DNA of 64,000 nucleotides from the NCBI RefSeq assembly GCF_900996235.1, contig NZ_CAAJGM010000111.1, forward strand, positions 186,001 through 250,000. Direction: 5' to 3'. The translations under genes were made by a program, and so were the position numbers. The notes beneath the pieces are model-generated. The model saw only the letters and a list, made by a program, of their open reading frames with translations. It was not told the origin of the DNA and searched no databases. The stretch is from Paraburkholderia sp. BCC1885 (lineage in GTDB: Bacteria; Pseudomonadota; Gammaproteobacteria; Burkholderiales; Burkholderiaceae). Positions 17,304 through 27,258 of the stretch are shown here, piece by piece (position 1 is the stretch's first letter; every line of letters starts with the position of its first letter).

Positions 17304-17810
17304 ATGCCCTTCCTTCGTCTGTTGTTGTCCGGCCGCTCTGCCCGTCTGCTGGCAGTCGGCTTGCTCTCGGTGGTCACGCTCGGCGCCTGTGCCGGGTGGT
17401 TCGGCCACGATCCGCTGCGCGTGAGCCTGGCCAGCGTCGAGCCGCTCGACAGCCAGGGCATGGAAACGCATTTCAACGTGAAGCTGCGGATCCAGAATCC
17501 TAACGGAGACGGCTTTAGCTTCAACGGTGTCGCGGTGGATCTGCAACTGAACGGCAGGTCGTTTGCCACCGGCGTCAGCCCTCAGCAGGGCAGTGTGCCG
17601 AGCTACGGCGAGGTGGTGGTGACCGTGCCGGTGACGGCGCCCGCGTTCGCCTCGCTCGAACATGCCTACTCTGTCGCCGACGCCGGCACGCCGCCTGGCC
17701 AGTACCCCTACATCCTGCAAGGACGGTTGGGCCGCACGACAGGCGGTACGCGCTTTCTCAGCCAGGGCGTGCTGTCGCTGCCGGGAATCGGAATCGCTGC
17801 CGGAGAGTGA
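17304..17810 (+). CDS. LEA type 2 (WHy-domain) lipoprotein
   Basis: 168 aa from the ATG at 17304. A signal peptide ends in the lipobox-like VTLGAC (about residues 24-29). The rest is a single LEA_2/WHy domain: VSLASVEPLDSQGMETHFNV, LRIQNPNGDGFSFNGVAVDL and a conserved VPVTAPAFASL. Such domains are beta sandwiches linked to desiccation and stress tolerance; in bacteria they are poorly studied. The gene may share stress regulation with the divergent SYLF lipoprotein. Confidence 0.85.
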   Translation: MPFLRLLLSGRSARLLAVGLLSVVTLGACAGWFGHDPLRVSLASVEPLDSQGMETHFNVKLRIQNPNGDGFSFNGVAVDLQLNGRSFATGVSPQQGSVPSYGEVVVTVPVTAPAFASLEHAYSVADAGTPPGQYPYILQGRLGRTTGGTRFLSQGVLSLPGIGIAAGE

Positions 17811-17818
17811 AGACCGAA

Positions 17819-17839
17819 GCTGACGGCTCTTCCGTCAGC
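17819..17839. terminator. Hairpin between the convergent LEA and thiolase genes
   Basis: GCTGACGG-ctctt-CCGTCAGC is a perfect 8-bp stem 9 bp past the LEA stop codon. No good T run follows on either strand, so termination is plausible but unproven. Confidence 0.4.
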
Positions 17840-17989
17840 AGAGGAACGGAATAATAAAAACGGGTGCCGGTGGACCGGCGGTGTCACGCACCGGGCCATA
17901 CGACACCCGCATATCGCCTCATTGCACTGCAAGGCTGAGGCGCCTTCGACCGGCAAGGTCGCCCTCAGCGGCCAAAGCGTCCCTGCCGC

Positions 17990-19168
17990 TCAGACGATTT
18001 CGAACAGCCCCGCCGCGCCCTGGCCGCCGCCGATACACATCGTAACGACCACCAGCTTCGCGCCGCGGCGCTTGCCTTCGATCAACGCATGCCCGGTCAG
18101 ACGCGCGCCCGACACCCCGTAAGGATGGCCAACCGCAATCGCGCCGCCGTTCACATTGAGCCGGTCGTGCGGGATGCCGAGTTTGTCGGCGCAATACAGC
18201 ACCTGCACGGCGAACGCTTCGTTGAGCTCCCACAGGTCGATGTCCTCGACCTTCACGCCGGCCTGCCTGAGCAGTTTCGGCACCGCGAACACCGGGCCGA
18301 TGCCCATTTCGTCGGGCTCGCAACCGGCCACCGCGAAGCCGCGGAAAATCCCGAGCGGTTGCAGCCCTTCCCGTTCGGCCACCTTCGCGTTCATCACCAC
18401 ACAGGCCGAGGCGCCGTCCGAGAACTGACTCGCATTGCCCGCCGTGATCACGCCGCCCGGCAGCGCCGTGCGAATCTTCGAGACGCCTTCGAGCGTGGTG
18501 TCGGCGCGGATGCCTTCGTCGGCGGCGATCGTCACTTCTTTGGTGAAGAGACGGCCGCTGGCTTTGTCGGCGACACCGGCGAGCACCGTCATCGGCACGA
18601 TTTCGTCGTTGAACCGGCCGGCTTCCTGGGCGGCCGCCGCGCGCTGCTGTGAACGCACGCCGTATTCGTCCTGACGCTCCTTCGAAATCTCATAGCGCCT
18701 GGCGACGTTCTCGGCGGTCTGCAGCATCGACCAGTAGATCTCGGGCTTGTGCTGGTTCAACCAGCCTTCGGTCATCATGTGGCGATTCATCTCGTTCTGT
18801 ACGCACGAGATCGACTCGACCCCGCCCGCAACGAACACGTCGCCTTCCCCGGCGATCACGCGCTGCGCGGCTAGTGCGATCGTCTGCAGTCCCGACGAGC
18901 AAAAACGGTTGACCGTCATGCCCGGCACGCTGACCGGCAAGCCGCCGCGCAAGGCGATTTGCCGCGCGATGTTGCCGCCCGTCGCGCCTTCGGGATTCGC
19001 GCAGCCCATGATCACGTCTTCGACGCGCGCCGGGTCTAGTTTGGCGCGCTCGACCGCGGCCTGCGTCACATGACCGCCGAGCGTCGCGCCGTGCGTCATG
19101 TTGAAAGCGCCGCGCCACGATTTGGCAAGACCCGTGCGGGCGATCGATACGATTACGGCGTCAGTCAT
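17990..19168 (-). CDS. Acetyl-CoA C-acyltransferase (thiolase)
   Basis: 392 aa, normal for thiolases. The acyl-accepting Cys is in NRFCSSGLQ (about residue 88). The His is in [14 protein letters not shown] (about residue 349) and the second Cys in TMCIGGGQG (about residue 379), so it should be active. It carries out the last step of beta-oxidation, cleaving 3-ketoacyl-CoA. It is the first of a minus-strand fatty-acid set with the bifunctional hydratase/dehydrogenase and the acyl-CoA ligase, although a nicotinamidase gene lies between. Confidence 0.95.
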   Translation of the reverse strand: MTDAVIVSIARTGLAKSWRGAFNMTHGATLGGHVTQAAVERAKLDPARVEDVIMGCANPEGATGGNIARQIALRGGLPVSVPGMTVNRFCSSGLQTIALAAQRVIAGEGDVFVAGGVESISCVQNEMNRHMMTEGWLNQHKPEIYWSMLQTAENVARRYEISKERQDEYGVRSQQRAAAAQEAGRFNDEIVPMTVLAGVADKASGRLFTKEVTIAADEGIRADTTLEGVSKIRTALPGGVITAGNASQFSDGASACVVMNAKVAEREGLQPLGIFRGFAVAGCEPDEMGIGPVFAVPKLLRQAGVKVEDIDLWELNEAFAVQVLYCADKLGIPHDRLNVNGGAIAVGHPYGVSGARLTGHALIEGKRRGAKLVVVTMCIGGGQGAAGLFEIV

Positions 19169-19267
19169 GCATGTCTCCTGCTTCCAATGTTGAATGTGGT
19201 TCGCTGCGCCGAATGGCCGTCAAGGTCACCGCGACCCCGGCCAGGCGCTTTCGCCGCGAGGCCTTCG

Positions 19268-19894
19268 CTACCCGGCCGCCTCGGCGGACTGCACACGCCT
19301 GACTCCCGCAGCGTGCAGATCGCGCCATGCGGCGGCGAGCGAACCGTTGAGATCGATGGCGCGTGACGCGTCTTCGATCAGCGCAACTTCAAATCCTGCT
19401 GTCCGTGCATCGAGCGCGGACCAGGCAACGCAATAGTCGGTCGCGAGGCCACAGCACCAGACGCGCTTTGCACCCACTTCGCGCAGATAGCCGGCGAGGC
19501 CCGTCGGCGTGCGGCGATCGGCTTCGAGAAACGCCGAGTAACTGTCGACGTCCGCGTGATGTCCCTTGCGGATCACCGCGCGCGCATGCGCGATCTCGAG
19601 ATCGCGATGCAGCGCCGCGCCCGGCGTGTCCTGCACGCAATGGGTCGGCCACAGCACCTGCTCGCCATACGGCAGCGTCAGCATCTCGAACGGCGCGCGT
19701 CCCGCGTGGTTGGCGGCAAACGAAATATGCGCAGCCGGATGCCAGTCCTGCGTCAGCACGACATGGCTGAATTCGCGTGCGAGCCGGTTGATGACCGGCA
19801 CGACTTCATCGCCATGCGCGACGGCCAATGCGCCGCCCGGCATGAAATCGTTCTGCACGTCGATGACGAGCAGAACGTCCTCGGCATCTTTCAT
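19268..19894 (-). CDS. pncA: Nicotinamidase
   Basis: 208 aa. It hydrolyses nicotinamide to nicotinate for NAD salvage. The catalytic Asp is in VIDVQNDFMPGG (residues 9-20). The metal site is in TQDWHPAAHISF (Asp, His, His), the Lys in IRKGHH, and the nucleophile Cys in GLATDYCVAWSALDA (about residue 157). All are intact. It sits inside the beta-oxidation cluster with gaps of about 100 bp on each side, so it may be independently expressed. Confidence 0.95.
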   Translation of the reverse strand: MKDAEDVLLVIDVQNDFMPGGALAVAHGDEVVPVINRLAREFSHVVLTQDWHPAAHISFAANHAGRAPFEMLTLPYGEQVLWPTHCVQDTPGAALHRDLEIAHARAVIRKGHHADVDSYSAFLEADRRTPTGLAGYLREVGAKRVWCCGLATDYCVAWSALDARTAGFEVALIEDASRAIDLNGSLAAAWRDLHAAGVRRVQSAEAAG

Positions 19895-19992
19895 TGCGGC
19901 ACCTCGCGTTATCCCATCCCGTTCACTTCGCTATCGGCGCAACAGCGGTGCATGCTCGCGGCGGCGAGCACGCACCTCGCTGCAAGCCGCGC

Positions 19993-22077
19993 TCAGCCGT
20001 TAAACCCGCGGCCCTGCGCCGCCAGCTCGACAATGCTCGGCGCCAGTTGCCATGCGTCGCCGTTCGGACGCGCGGTATAACCGCGAATCGCCCGCTCGAC
20101 GTTGTAGAGGCCCACCGTGTCCGCGTACAGCATCGGACCGCCGCGCCACAGCGGGAAGCCGTAACCGGTGAGATACACCATGTCGATGTCCGATGCTTTC
20201 GACGCGATGCCCTCTTCGAGAATCTTCGCGCCTTCGTTGGCGAGCGCGAACACGAGACGCTCGACGATTTCTGCGTCGCTGATCTTGCGGCGTTCGACAC
20301 CGGTTTCCTTCGAGAACGACACGATCATCTCGTCCACCAGCTTCGACGGATACGCCGTGCGGTCGGCCGCCTTGTAGTCGTACCAGCCGCCGCCGGTCTT
20401 CTGCCCGAAGCGGCCGGTCTCGCACAGACGATCGGCAATCTTCGAGTAGTGCATCTCCGGATGCTCCTGATAGCGGCGCTTGCGGATGGCCCAGCCGATA
20501 TCGTTGCCGGCGAGGTCGCTCATGCGAAACGGACCCATCGCAAAGCCGAACTTCTCGATGGCCCTATCCACCTGAGCCGGCAGCGCGCCCTCTTCGAGCA
20601 TAAAAAGCGCCTGCCGGATGTATTGCTCGATCATCCGGTTGCCGATAAAGCCGTCGCACACGCCCGACACCACCGCGGTCTTTTTGATCTTCTTCGCCAG
20701 TTGCATGACGGTGGCGAGCACGTCCTTGGCCGTTTCCTTGCCACGCACCACTTCCAGCAGCTTCATGACATTGGCCGGACTGAAGAAGTGCATGCCGACC
20801 ACGTCCTGCGGACGCTTCGTGAAGGCAGCGATCTTGTCGACATCCAGCGTGGAAGTGTTCGACGCCAGGATGGCGCCGGGTTTCGCCACTTCATCCAGAC
20901 GCTTGAACACCTGTTCCTTGACGCCAAGTTCTTCGAACACGGCTTCGACGATCAGATCGGCCTGCTTCAGATCGTCGTAGGACAAGGTGGGCGTGATCAG
21001 CGCCATGCGCTGCTCCAGCGCTTCGGGCTTCAGCTTGCCCTTCTTGACCGTGGCCTCGTAGTTCTTGCGAATTGTCGCAAGGCCGCGGTCCAGTGCGTCC
21101 TGCCGGGTTTCGAGCAGCGTGACCGGCAAGCCCGCGTTGATGAAGTTCATCGCGATGCCGCCGCCCATCGTGCCAGCGCCGATTACGGCAACCTGCCGGA
21201 TCTCGCGTGCCACCGTGTCCGAGGGCACGTCCGGAATCTTGCTGGCCGCGCGCTCGCCGAAGAATGCGTGCCGCAAGGCGCGGCTTTCCGGCGTCTGCAC
21301 CAGCGCCACAAAGCATTCGCGTTCAAATGCGAGACCCTTGTCGAAGCCCTCCTTGACGCCTGCTTCGACCGCGTCGATGCACTTGAGCGGCGCCGGGAAG
21401 TTCTTCGCAATCGCCGCGACGCTGTTGCGCGCGAACTGGATAAAACCTTCCGCATTCGGATGCTCGATCTTGCGGTCACGCACCTTGGGATGCGGCCCCG
21501 CCTGCGCGCCAACCTTGCTTGCAAACGCGAGCGCCGCCTCGGCCAGATTGCCTTCGACCACTTCATCGAACAGGCCCGAGCCCGCGAGCTTTTCCGACAG
21601 CACCGGCGCGCCCGACACGATCATATTGAGCGCCGCCTCGAGCCCGATGGCGCGCGGCAGACGCTGCGTGCCGCCCGCGCCCGGCAGGATGCCGAGCTTC
21701 ACTTCCGGCAAGGCGATCTGCGCGCCGTGCGCGGCGAGGCGGTAATGCGCGCCGAGCGCCAGTTCCAGACCGCCGCCCATGGCCACGCTATGGATCGCGG
21801 CAATCACCGGCTTGGCACTGCTCTCGACGGCCTTGATGACCGTGTGCAGCGTCGGTTCCTGAGTCGCTTTGGGGGTGTTGAATTCGGTGATGTCCGCGCC
21901 GCCCGAGAAGGCCTTGCCGGCGCCCGCCAGCACGATGGCCTTGATGGCCGGATCGTTCTGCGCGCGCTCGAGCCCTTCGACGATGCCGGCTCGCGTCGAC
22001 AGACCGAGCCCGTTGACCGGGGGATTGTTTAGCGTAATGACGGCGACGCCGTCATGAGTCGTGTAGTCCACTGCCAT
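19993..22077 (-). CDS. Bifunctional enoyl-CoA hydratase/3-hydroxyacyl-CoA dehydrogenase
   Basis: 694-aa beta-oxidation enzyme of the FadB/FadJ/peroxisomal bifunctional type. Residues 1-190 are a crotonase domain (GAGKAFSGGADITEF, VAMGGGLELALGAHYRLA, PEVKLGILPGAGGTQRLPRA, with the catalytic Glu). From about 295 a dehydrogenase domain begins VIGAGTMGGGIAMNFINAG, with SNTSTLDVDKIA and HFFSPANVMKLLEVV. The C-terminal repeat ends near residue 690. It catalyses hydration and NAD-linked oxidation ahead of the neighbouring thiolase. Confidence 0.95.
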   Translation of the reverse strand: MAVDYTTHDGVAVITLNNPPVNGLGLSTRAGIVEGLERAQNDPAIKAIVLAGAGKAFSGGADITEFNTPKATQEPTLHTVIKAVESSAKPVIAAIHSVAMGGGLELALGAHYRLAAHGAQIALPEVKLGILPGAGGTQRLPRAIGLEAALNMIVSGAPVLSEKLAGSGLFDEVVEGNLAEAALAFASKVGAQAGPHPKVRDRKIEHPNAEGFIQFARNSVAAIAKNFPAPLKCIDAVEAGVKEGFDKGLAFERECFVALVQTPESRALRHAFFGERAASKIPDVPSDTVAREIRQVAVIGAGTMGGGIAMNFINAGLPVTLLETRQDALDRGLATIRKNYEATVKKGKLKPEALEQRMALITPTLSYDDLKQADLIVEAVFEELGVKEQVFKRLDEVAKPGAILASNTSTLDVDKIAAFTKRPQDVVGMHFFSPANVMKLLEVVRGKETAKDVLATVMQLAKKIKKTAVVSGVCDGFIGNRMIEQYIRQALFMLEEGALPAQVDRAIEKFGFAMGPFRMSDLAGNDIGWAIRKRRYQEHPEMHYSKIADRLCETGRFGQKTGGGWYDYKAADRTAYPSKLVDEMIVSFSKETGVERRKISDAEIVERLVFALANEGAKILEEGIASKASDIDMVYLTGYGFPLWRGGPMLYADTVGLYNVERAIRGYTARPNGDAWQLAPSIVELAAQGRGFNG

Positions 22078-22233
22078 CTGCCTGCCTCCATGCGGTAAGG
22101 CGGCGCATGACGCGCCGCCTGTGCCGGTTCATTGTCCGACATTCCGGGTCAGCAAGCAGAATACACAAAAAAGCACGCTCGTTCAATTTATTGCGGGAAA
22201 GGGTTTGCCCTGGTCCAGACTGGAGCTTGCGGG

Positions 22234-22290
22234 CCATGCGGACCATGCGGACCGCGTGGACCTTCCGACCCGCATGGTCCATGCCGCGGA
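22234..22290. repeat. Short imperfect 9-bp repeats downstream of the acyl-CoA ligase
   Basis: CCATGCGGA is repeated exactly at 22234-22242 and 22243-22251. A degenerate third copy follows and inverted copies occur at about 22270-22290. The array fills the 3' end of the 213-bp gap between the ligase and the bifunctional enzyme. No function is apparent. Confidence 0.5.
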
Positions 22291-23937
22291 TTAAACCGTC
22301 CCTTCCAGCGCCGACGGTAAAACGTGATCGCGGAAAATCTCGCGCAGCCTGAGCTTCTGCAACTTGCCGGTCGCCGTGTGCGGCAGTTCGTCGACGAACA
22401 CCACGTCGTCGGGAATCCACCATTTCGCCACCTTGCCCTCGTAGAAGGCAAGCAGTTCCTCGCGCGTGACTTCGGCGCCCTTGCGTTTGACGATCACCAG
22501 CAAGGGCCGCTCGGTCCACTTCGGATGCGAGCAGGCGATGCAGGCCGCCTCGGCCACGGCCGGATGCGCGATCGCGACGTTCTCGACGTCGATCGAACTG
22601 ATCCATTCGCCGCCGGATTTGATGACGTCCTTGCTGCGGTCGGTGATCTGCAGGAAGCTGTCCGGATCGATGGTGGCGACGTCGCCGGTCGGGAACCAGC
22701 CGTCGACGAGCGGCGAATCGTCCTTGCGAAAGTACCGGTCGATCACCCACGGGCCGCGCACATGCAGATCGCCGAACGCGACGCCATCCCACGGCAACTC
22801 GCTGCCGTCCGGGCCGACGATCTTCATGTCGACGCCGTAGATCGCATGGCCCTGCTTCTCGCGCAGCTTGCGCTGTGCCTCGGGCGGACGCTGCGACTGC
22901 TCCCAGGTGAGCTTCGAGAGCGTGCCGAGCGGCGACATCTCCGTCATGCCCCAGGCGTGAATCACTTCGACGCCGTACTCTTCCTGGAAGGTGCGCAGCA
23001 TCGCCGGCGGGCAGGCAGAGCCGCCGATCACCGTGCGATTGAGCGAAGAAAACCGCACGCCGGCCTGCTTCATATAGGTGAGCAGGCCGAGCCAGACAGT
23101 CGGCACACCGGCCGAATAGGTGACCCTCTCGGCCTCCATCAATTCATACAAAGACTTGCCGTCCAGATCCTTGCCGGGGAACACGAGCTTCGCGCCCGTC
23201 AGCGGCGCGGCGTGCGGAATGCCCCAGGCGTTGACGTGGAACATCGGCACCACAGGCAGCACCGAGTCGCGCGCGGACAGGCTCATCGCATCGGGCAAGG
23301 ACGCGCCGTAGGCGTGCAGCACGGTCGAGCGATGCGAGTACAGCGCGCCCTTCGGATTGCCGGTCGTGCCGGAGGTGTAGCAAAGGTAGGAGGCCGCGCG
23401 CTCGTCGATGGCGGGCCACTCGTATGCGCCGTGCTGGGCGGCGAGCAGCGTCTCGTAGCTGAGCACCGGTGTCTGCATCGCGGGCAGATGCGCGGCGTCG
23501 GTCAGCGCGATCCAGCCGCGCACTTTTGGACACTGCGGCGCGAGCGTATCGACCAGCGCAGCGAAGGTGATGTCGAACAGCACGTAGCTGTCGTCGGCGT
23601 GATTGATGATGTAGGCGATCTGCTCGGGAAAGAGCCGCGGATTGATCGTATGACAGACCGAGCCGAAGCCGGTCGTGCCGTAGTACGCCTCCAGATGCCG
23701 ATAGCCGCACCACGCGAGCGTCGCGACCCGTTCGCCCGGCTCGACGCCGAGCGCGATCAGCGCCTGCGCCAGTTGCTTCGCGCGCTTTTCGCAGTCGCGG
23801 TAGGTATAGCGATGCAGGTCGCCTTCGATGCGCCGCGAAACGATCTCCGTGTCGCCGAAATGCCGCGCGGCATGCGCCAGCAGCGACGACACGGTGAGCG
23901 GCATGTCCATCATCTGGCCCAGCAACGGCGTGCTCAT
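22291..23937 (-). CDS. Acyl-CoA ligase (AMP-binding, DmdB/long-chain type)
   Basis: 548 aa from the ATG at 23937 ([20 protein letters not shown]); a longer open frame upstream has no family match. The AMP-binding P-loop is [20 protein letters not shown] (about residues 180-199), followed by [44 protein letters not shown] split over the C-terminal hinge, and the catalytic Lys in [13 protein letters not shown]. The family activates medium-chain fatty acids or 3-methylthiopropionate. With the thiolase and bifunctional enzyme it makes a nearly complete acyl degradation route; only an acyl-CoA dehydrogenase is missing. Confidence 0.9.
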   Translation of the reverse strand: MSTPLLGQMMDMPLTVSSLLAHAARHFGDTEIVSRRIEGDLHRYTYRDCEKRAKQLAQALIALGVEPGERVATLAWCGYRHLEAYYGTTGFGSVCHTINPRLFPEQIAYIINHADDSYVLFDITFAALVDTLAPQCPKVRGWIALTDAAHLPAMQTPVLSYETLLAAQHGAYEWPAIDERAASYLCYTSGTTGNPKGALYSHRSTVLHAYGASLPDAMSLSARDSVLPVVPMFHVNAWGIPHAAPLTGAKLVFPGKDLDGKSLYELMEAERVTYSAGVPTVWLGLLTYMKQAGVRFSSLNRTVIGGSACPPAMLRTFQEEYGVEVIHAWGMTEMSPLGTLSKLTWEQSQRPPEAQRKLREKQGHAIYGVDMKIVGPDGSELPWDGVAFGDLHVRGPWVIDRYFRKDDSPLVDGWFPTGDVATIDPDSFLQITDRSKDVIKSGGEWISSIDVENVAIAHPAVAEAACIACSHPKWTERPLLVIVKRKGAEVTREELLAFYEGKVAKWWIPDDVVFVDELPHTATGKLQKLRLREIFRDHVLPSALEGTV

Positions 23938-24079
23938 AACTGGCGCTCTCCTCGCGATGATTGCGTCATCTCTCTCAGGTCGCGCGCCGCGCGGCGCCGG
24001 GCCGGCGGCGCGGCAAGCGGCGGCCGAGCAGCGCCGCGGGCGCCGACTTACAATATCGGTTAATCCAGAGGCGCTCAAC

Positions 24080-25636
24080 ATGTCGTTTTCCCCAAGCATT
24101 GCCGGCCTGTCCGGGCCGATGGCGGCGCTCGCCGAGTCCCTCGGCGCCCCGCGCGAAGGTGCCTTTGCCCAGCTTGGCAGTGTCTTTATGACACGCCTGC
24201 CGGCGCAGCCGCTCGGCGCGCCATACGTGGTCGGTTTTTCCGCGGAGACCGCCGCGCTGCTCGGTCTCGATGCCCATGCGGCCCAGGACCCTGCCTTCGC
24301 CGAGTTCTTCTCCGGCAACACCACGCGCGACTGGCCCGCTGAGGCAATGCCGTATGCATCGGTGTATTCGGGCCATCAGTTCGGCGTGTGGGCCGGCCAG
24401 CTCGGCGACGGCCGCGCGCTCGGTCTCGGCGAAGTCGAACACAACGGCGCGCGCTACGAACTGCAGCTCAAGGGCGCAGGACGCACGCCCTATTCCCGCA
24501 TGGGCGACGGCCGCGCGGTGCTGCGCTCGTCGATTCGCGAATATCTGTGCTCGGAGGCCATGCATCATCTCGGCATTCCCACCACGCGCGCGTTGTGCGT
24601 GATCGGCTCCGATCAGCCGGTGCGGCGCGAGGAAGTGGAGACGGCGGCGGTCGTGACGCGGGTGGCGCCCAGCTTCATCCGCTTTGGCCATTTCGAGCAT
24701 TTCTATTCGAACGACCGGGTCGACGCACTGCAGGTGCTCGCCGATCACGTCATCGAACGTTTCTATCCGCATTGCAAGGAAGCCGACGATCCCTACCTCG
24801 CGCTTTTGAACGAAGCGGTGCTCGCCACGGCGGATCTGCTCGCGCAATGGCAGGCGGTCGGTTTCTGCCACGGCGTGATGAACACGGACAACATGTCGAT
24901 CCTGGGTCTGACGATCGATTACGGCCCGTTCGGCTTCCTCGACGGCTTCGACGCCGGCTATATCTGCAATCACTCCGATTCGCAGGGCCGCTACGCCTAC
25001 CGGATGCAACCGCAGATCGCCTACTGGAATCTCTTTTGCCTCGCGCAGGGTCTGCTGCCGCTGCTCGGCCAGCAATACGACGAAAGCACGCGCGGCGAAG
25101 CGGCGGTCAAGGACGCGCAGCGCGTGCTGGAAGGCTTCAAGGACCGTTTTGCGCCCGCTCTCGAACGACGCATGCGCGCCAAGCTCGGCCTGCAAACCGA
25201 GCGCCCCGGCGACGACGCGCTGGCGAACCGTCTGTTCGAAGTGATGCAGGCCAACCGCGCCGATTTCACGCTGACCTTCCGTAATCTGGCGCGGGTATCG
25301 AAGCACGACGCCAGCGGCGACGCACCAGTGCGCGACCTGTTTCTCGACCGCGCCGCCTTCGATGTCTGGGTGAACGACTACCGGGCGCGGCTGTCCGAAG
25401 AAACACTCGATGACGCCGGGCGCGCCATTGCAATGAACCGCGTGAACCCCAAATTCATTCTCCGCAATCATCTGGCCGAAACGGCGATCCGCCGCGCGCG
25501 CGAGAAGGATTTTTCGGAAGTCGAAAGACTGGCTGCCGTGCTGAGCCGTCCTTTCGACGAACAACCGGAATACGAGGCCTACGCCGCGCTGCCGCCCGAC
25601 TGGGCAAGTTCGCTGGAAGTCAGTTGTTCGTCGTAA
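24080..25636 (+). CDS. selO: Protein adenylyltransferase SelO (YdiU)
   Basis: 518 aa from the ATG at 24080. SelO is a pseudokinase that transfers AMP from ATP to Ser, Thr or Tyr of proteins in redox stress responses. Visible motifs are [40 protein letters not shown] (nucleotide site, about residues 128-147), [20 protein letters not shown] with the DYGPF metal site, and YCYRMQP-like residues beyond. The C-terminus CSS keeps the penultimate cysteine region where some relatives have selenocysteine. It is divergent from the acyl-CoA ligase; msrB lies 121 bp downstream, which suits a shared redox role. Confidence 0.94.
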   Translation: MSFSPSIAGLSGPMAALAESLGAPREGAFAQLGSVFMTRLPAQPLGAPYVVGFSAETAALLGLDAHAAQDPAFAEFFSGNTTRDWPAEAMPYASVYSGHQFGVWAGQLGDGRALGLGEVEHNGARYELQLKGAGRTPYSRMGDGRAVLRSSIREYLCSEAMHHLGIPTTRALCVIGSDQPVRREEVETAAVVTRVAPSFIRFGHFEHFYSNDRVDALQVLADHVIERFYPHCKEADDPYLALLNEAVLATADLLAQWQAVGFCHGVMNTDNMSILGLTIDYGPFGFLDGFDAGYICNHSDSQGRYAYRMQPQIAYWNLFCLAQGLLPLLGQQYDESTRGEAAVKDAQRVLEGFKDRFAPALERRMRAKLGLQTERPGDDALANRLFEVMQANRADFTLTFRNLARVSKHDASGDAPVRDLFLDRAAFDVWVNDYRARLSEETLDDAGRAIAMNRVNPKFILRNHLAETAIRRAREKDFSEVERLAAVLSRPFDEQPEYEAYAALPPDWASSLEVSCSS

Positions 25637-25729
25637 CGCATGGGCTCCCCAACGCGCCCGACGCATGACCTGAAGCCAAAGCCGAAGCCGAACCGAAGGC
25701 GAACCAAAGCCCAGGCCAGATAGAAATGG

Positions 25730-25741
25730 CCCCCCCCCCCC
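25730..25741 (+). repeat. C12 homopolymer tract upstream of msrB
   Basis: Twelve consecutive C residues end 16 bp before the msrB start codon and just before its AGGA ribosome site. Tracts of this length are prone to slippage, so they can vary spacing in the leader or promoter. The preceding 60 bp also carry loose GCCGAA-type repeats. Confidence 0.9.
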
Positions 25742-25757
25742 GAGACAGGAACCGACC

Positions 25758-26177
25758 ATGAACTCAGACGACACCAAGACCCCCGCGCCCACCGTGCAGA
25801 AAGACGACGCCGAATGGCGCGAGCAACTCTCCGACATCGAATATCAGGTGACGCGCCACGCCGCCACCGAGCGGCCGTTTACCGGCAAATACAACGATCA
25901 CTGGGATCGCGGCATCTATGACTGCGTCTGCTGCGGCACGCCGCTGTTCGAGTCCGACACCAAGTTCGACGCCGGTTGCGGCTGGCCGAGCTACTTCAAG
26001 CCGATCAACGGCGAGGTGATCCACGAGAAAACCGACCGCACGCACGGCATGCTGCGCATCGAGGTGCAGTGCAAGAACTGCGGCGCGCACCTGGGCCACG
26101 TGTTCGAAGACGGCCCGGCGCCGACGGGGCTGCGCTACTGCATCAATTCGGCTGCGTTACAATTCGAGCCCAAGTAA
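25758..26177 (+). CDS. msrB: Peptide-methionine (R)-S-oxide reductase
   Basis: 139 aa. It reduces the R form of methionine sulfoxide in proteins. The two zinc CxxC pairs (CVCCG near residue 54 and CKNCG near residue 98), [11 protein letters not shown] and [17 protein letters not shown] with the catalytic Cys are all present. No signal peptide, so it is cytoplasmic. A C12 tract lies directly upstream. It is placed after selO, a redox-linked AMPylase, and before yciB. Confidence 0.96.
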   Translation: MNSDDTKTPAPTVQKDDAEWREQLSDIEYQVTRHAATERPFTGKYNDHWDRGIYDCVCCGTPLFESDTKFDAGCGWPSYFKPINGEVIHEKTDRTHGMLRIEVQCKNCGAHLGHVFEDGPAPTGLRYCINSAALQFEPK

Positions 26178-26398
26178 CGCAACGCGGGTTCGGCGGCGTT
26201 GCCGGGCGGCGCGAGGCGGCCCGGCAAGACGACCCTTCATCCAGCTTGCGAACCGGCAACCTCGCGGCGGCCACCCGGCCTTCTGGCCGCCGCCGCGACG
26301 GTTACACACAGCTCGCCTATCATGGGCGCTGTCATTGGCCTGAAACGCCCAACACTGCGCACCCATTTTTCGCTCATTCCCAGGTTCCCGCCCAGATA

Positions 26399-26932
26399 AT
26401 GAAATTCCTGTTCGATCTGTTCCCGATCATCCTGTTTTTTGTCGCGTTCAAGCTGTGGGGCATTTTCACGGCCACGGCGGTGGCGATCGTCGCCACGCTG
26501 GTGCAGATCGCCTGGGTGGCGTTCCGTCACCGAAAAGTGGATCCGATGCTGTGGGTGAGCCTCGCCGTCGTCACCGTGTTCGGCGGCGCCACGCTGGTGC
26601 TGCACAACGACACCTTCATCAAATGGAAGCCGACCGTGCTGTACTGGGCTTTCTCGATCGCGCTGATCGTCTCGCAACTGGCCTTCAACAAGAACCTGAT
26701 CGAAGCGATGATGGGCAAGCAGATCACGCTGCCGCATCGCATCTGGAGCCAGTTGAGCGTGATCTGGGCGGTGTTCTTCGTGCTGCTCGGTATTCTCAAT
26801 CTGTTCGTCGCCTACCACTTCTCGACCGACGCCTGGGTGAACTTCAAGCTGTTCGGCGCGACCGGCTGCCTCGTGGTGTTCATCGTCGGCCAGAGCCTGT
26901 ATCTGTCGAAATACATGAAAGAAGAAGAGTGA
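26399..26932 (+). CDS. yciB: Inner-membrane septation protein YciB
   Basis: 177 aa from the ATG at 26399 ([20 protein letters not shown]). It has about five membrane segments and the family motif [36 protein letters not shown] and NFKLFGATG follow. YciB (IspA of Shigella) is needed for normal cell envelope integrity and septation, although its biochemical role is unclear. The 221-bp gap upstream holds no gene that I can see. bolA follows after 1 bp. Confidence 0.94.
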   Translation: MKFLFDLFPIILFFVAFKLWGIFTATAVAIVATLVQIAWVAFRHRKVDPMLWVSLAVVTVFGGATLVLHNDTFIKWKPTVLYWAFSIALIVSQLAFNKNLIEAMMGKQITLPHRIWSQLSVIWAVFFVLLGILNLFVAYHFSTDAWVNFKLFGATGCLVVFIVGQSLYLSKYMKEEE

Positions 26933-26933
26933 C

Positions 26934-27248
26934 ATGAGCGACGATCTTTTCCTGCACGCCACGGCCGCCGAGCGCCTCGCCCTGATCGAAGCGCGCCTCG
27001 CGGCCGCGCTCGCGCCGGTCGCGTCGATCAGCGTGCGCGATGACAGCGCCCAGCACGCGGGCCATGCCGGGGCCTCGGCCGGCGGTCATTTTAGTGTCAC
27101 GATTGTTGCGCCGGCATTCGCCGGAAAGGCACGCGTAGCAAGGCACCGCATGGTGTATGATGCGCTGGCCGATGCCATGCAGCGCGGCATTCACGCCCTC
27201 GCAATCACGGCGTACACGCCCGAAGAATTCGATTTGCTGTCCCGTTAG
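26934..27248 (+). CDS. BolA-family protein
   Basis: 104 aa. The BolA fold is shown by ERLALIEARLAAAL at the start, the strand GGHFSVTIVAPAFAG, and RHRMVYDALADAMQRGIHALAITAYTPEE. The conserved His of the signature RHRMVYDAL, used in Fe-S cluster binding with glutaredoxins, is present. It begins 1 bp after yciB stops and 10 bp before the parvulin gene, so the three form one operon (yciB-bolA-ppi), an arrangement common in betaproteobacteria. Confidence 0.92.
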   Translation: MSDDLFLHATAAERLALIEARLAAALAPVASISVRDDSAQHAGHAGASAGGHFSVTIVAPAFAGKARVARHRMVYDALADAMQRGIHALAITAYTPEEFDLLSR

Positions 27249-27258
27249 GAAACTTCCG

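Noticed and set aside
19894..22032. A 712-codon open frame antisense to the beta-oxidation bifunctional enzyme
   Set aside because: The opposite strand encodes a complete crotonase and hydroxyacyl-CoA dehydrogenase with all motifs; this frame has none.
22078..22290. A collagen-like Gly-Pro-His repeat protein on the minus strand
   Set aside because: The apparent GPHGPHGP pattern comes from the 9-bp DNA repeats and lies outside any supported gene; there is no ribosome site.
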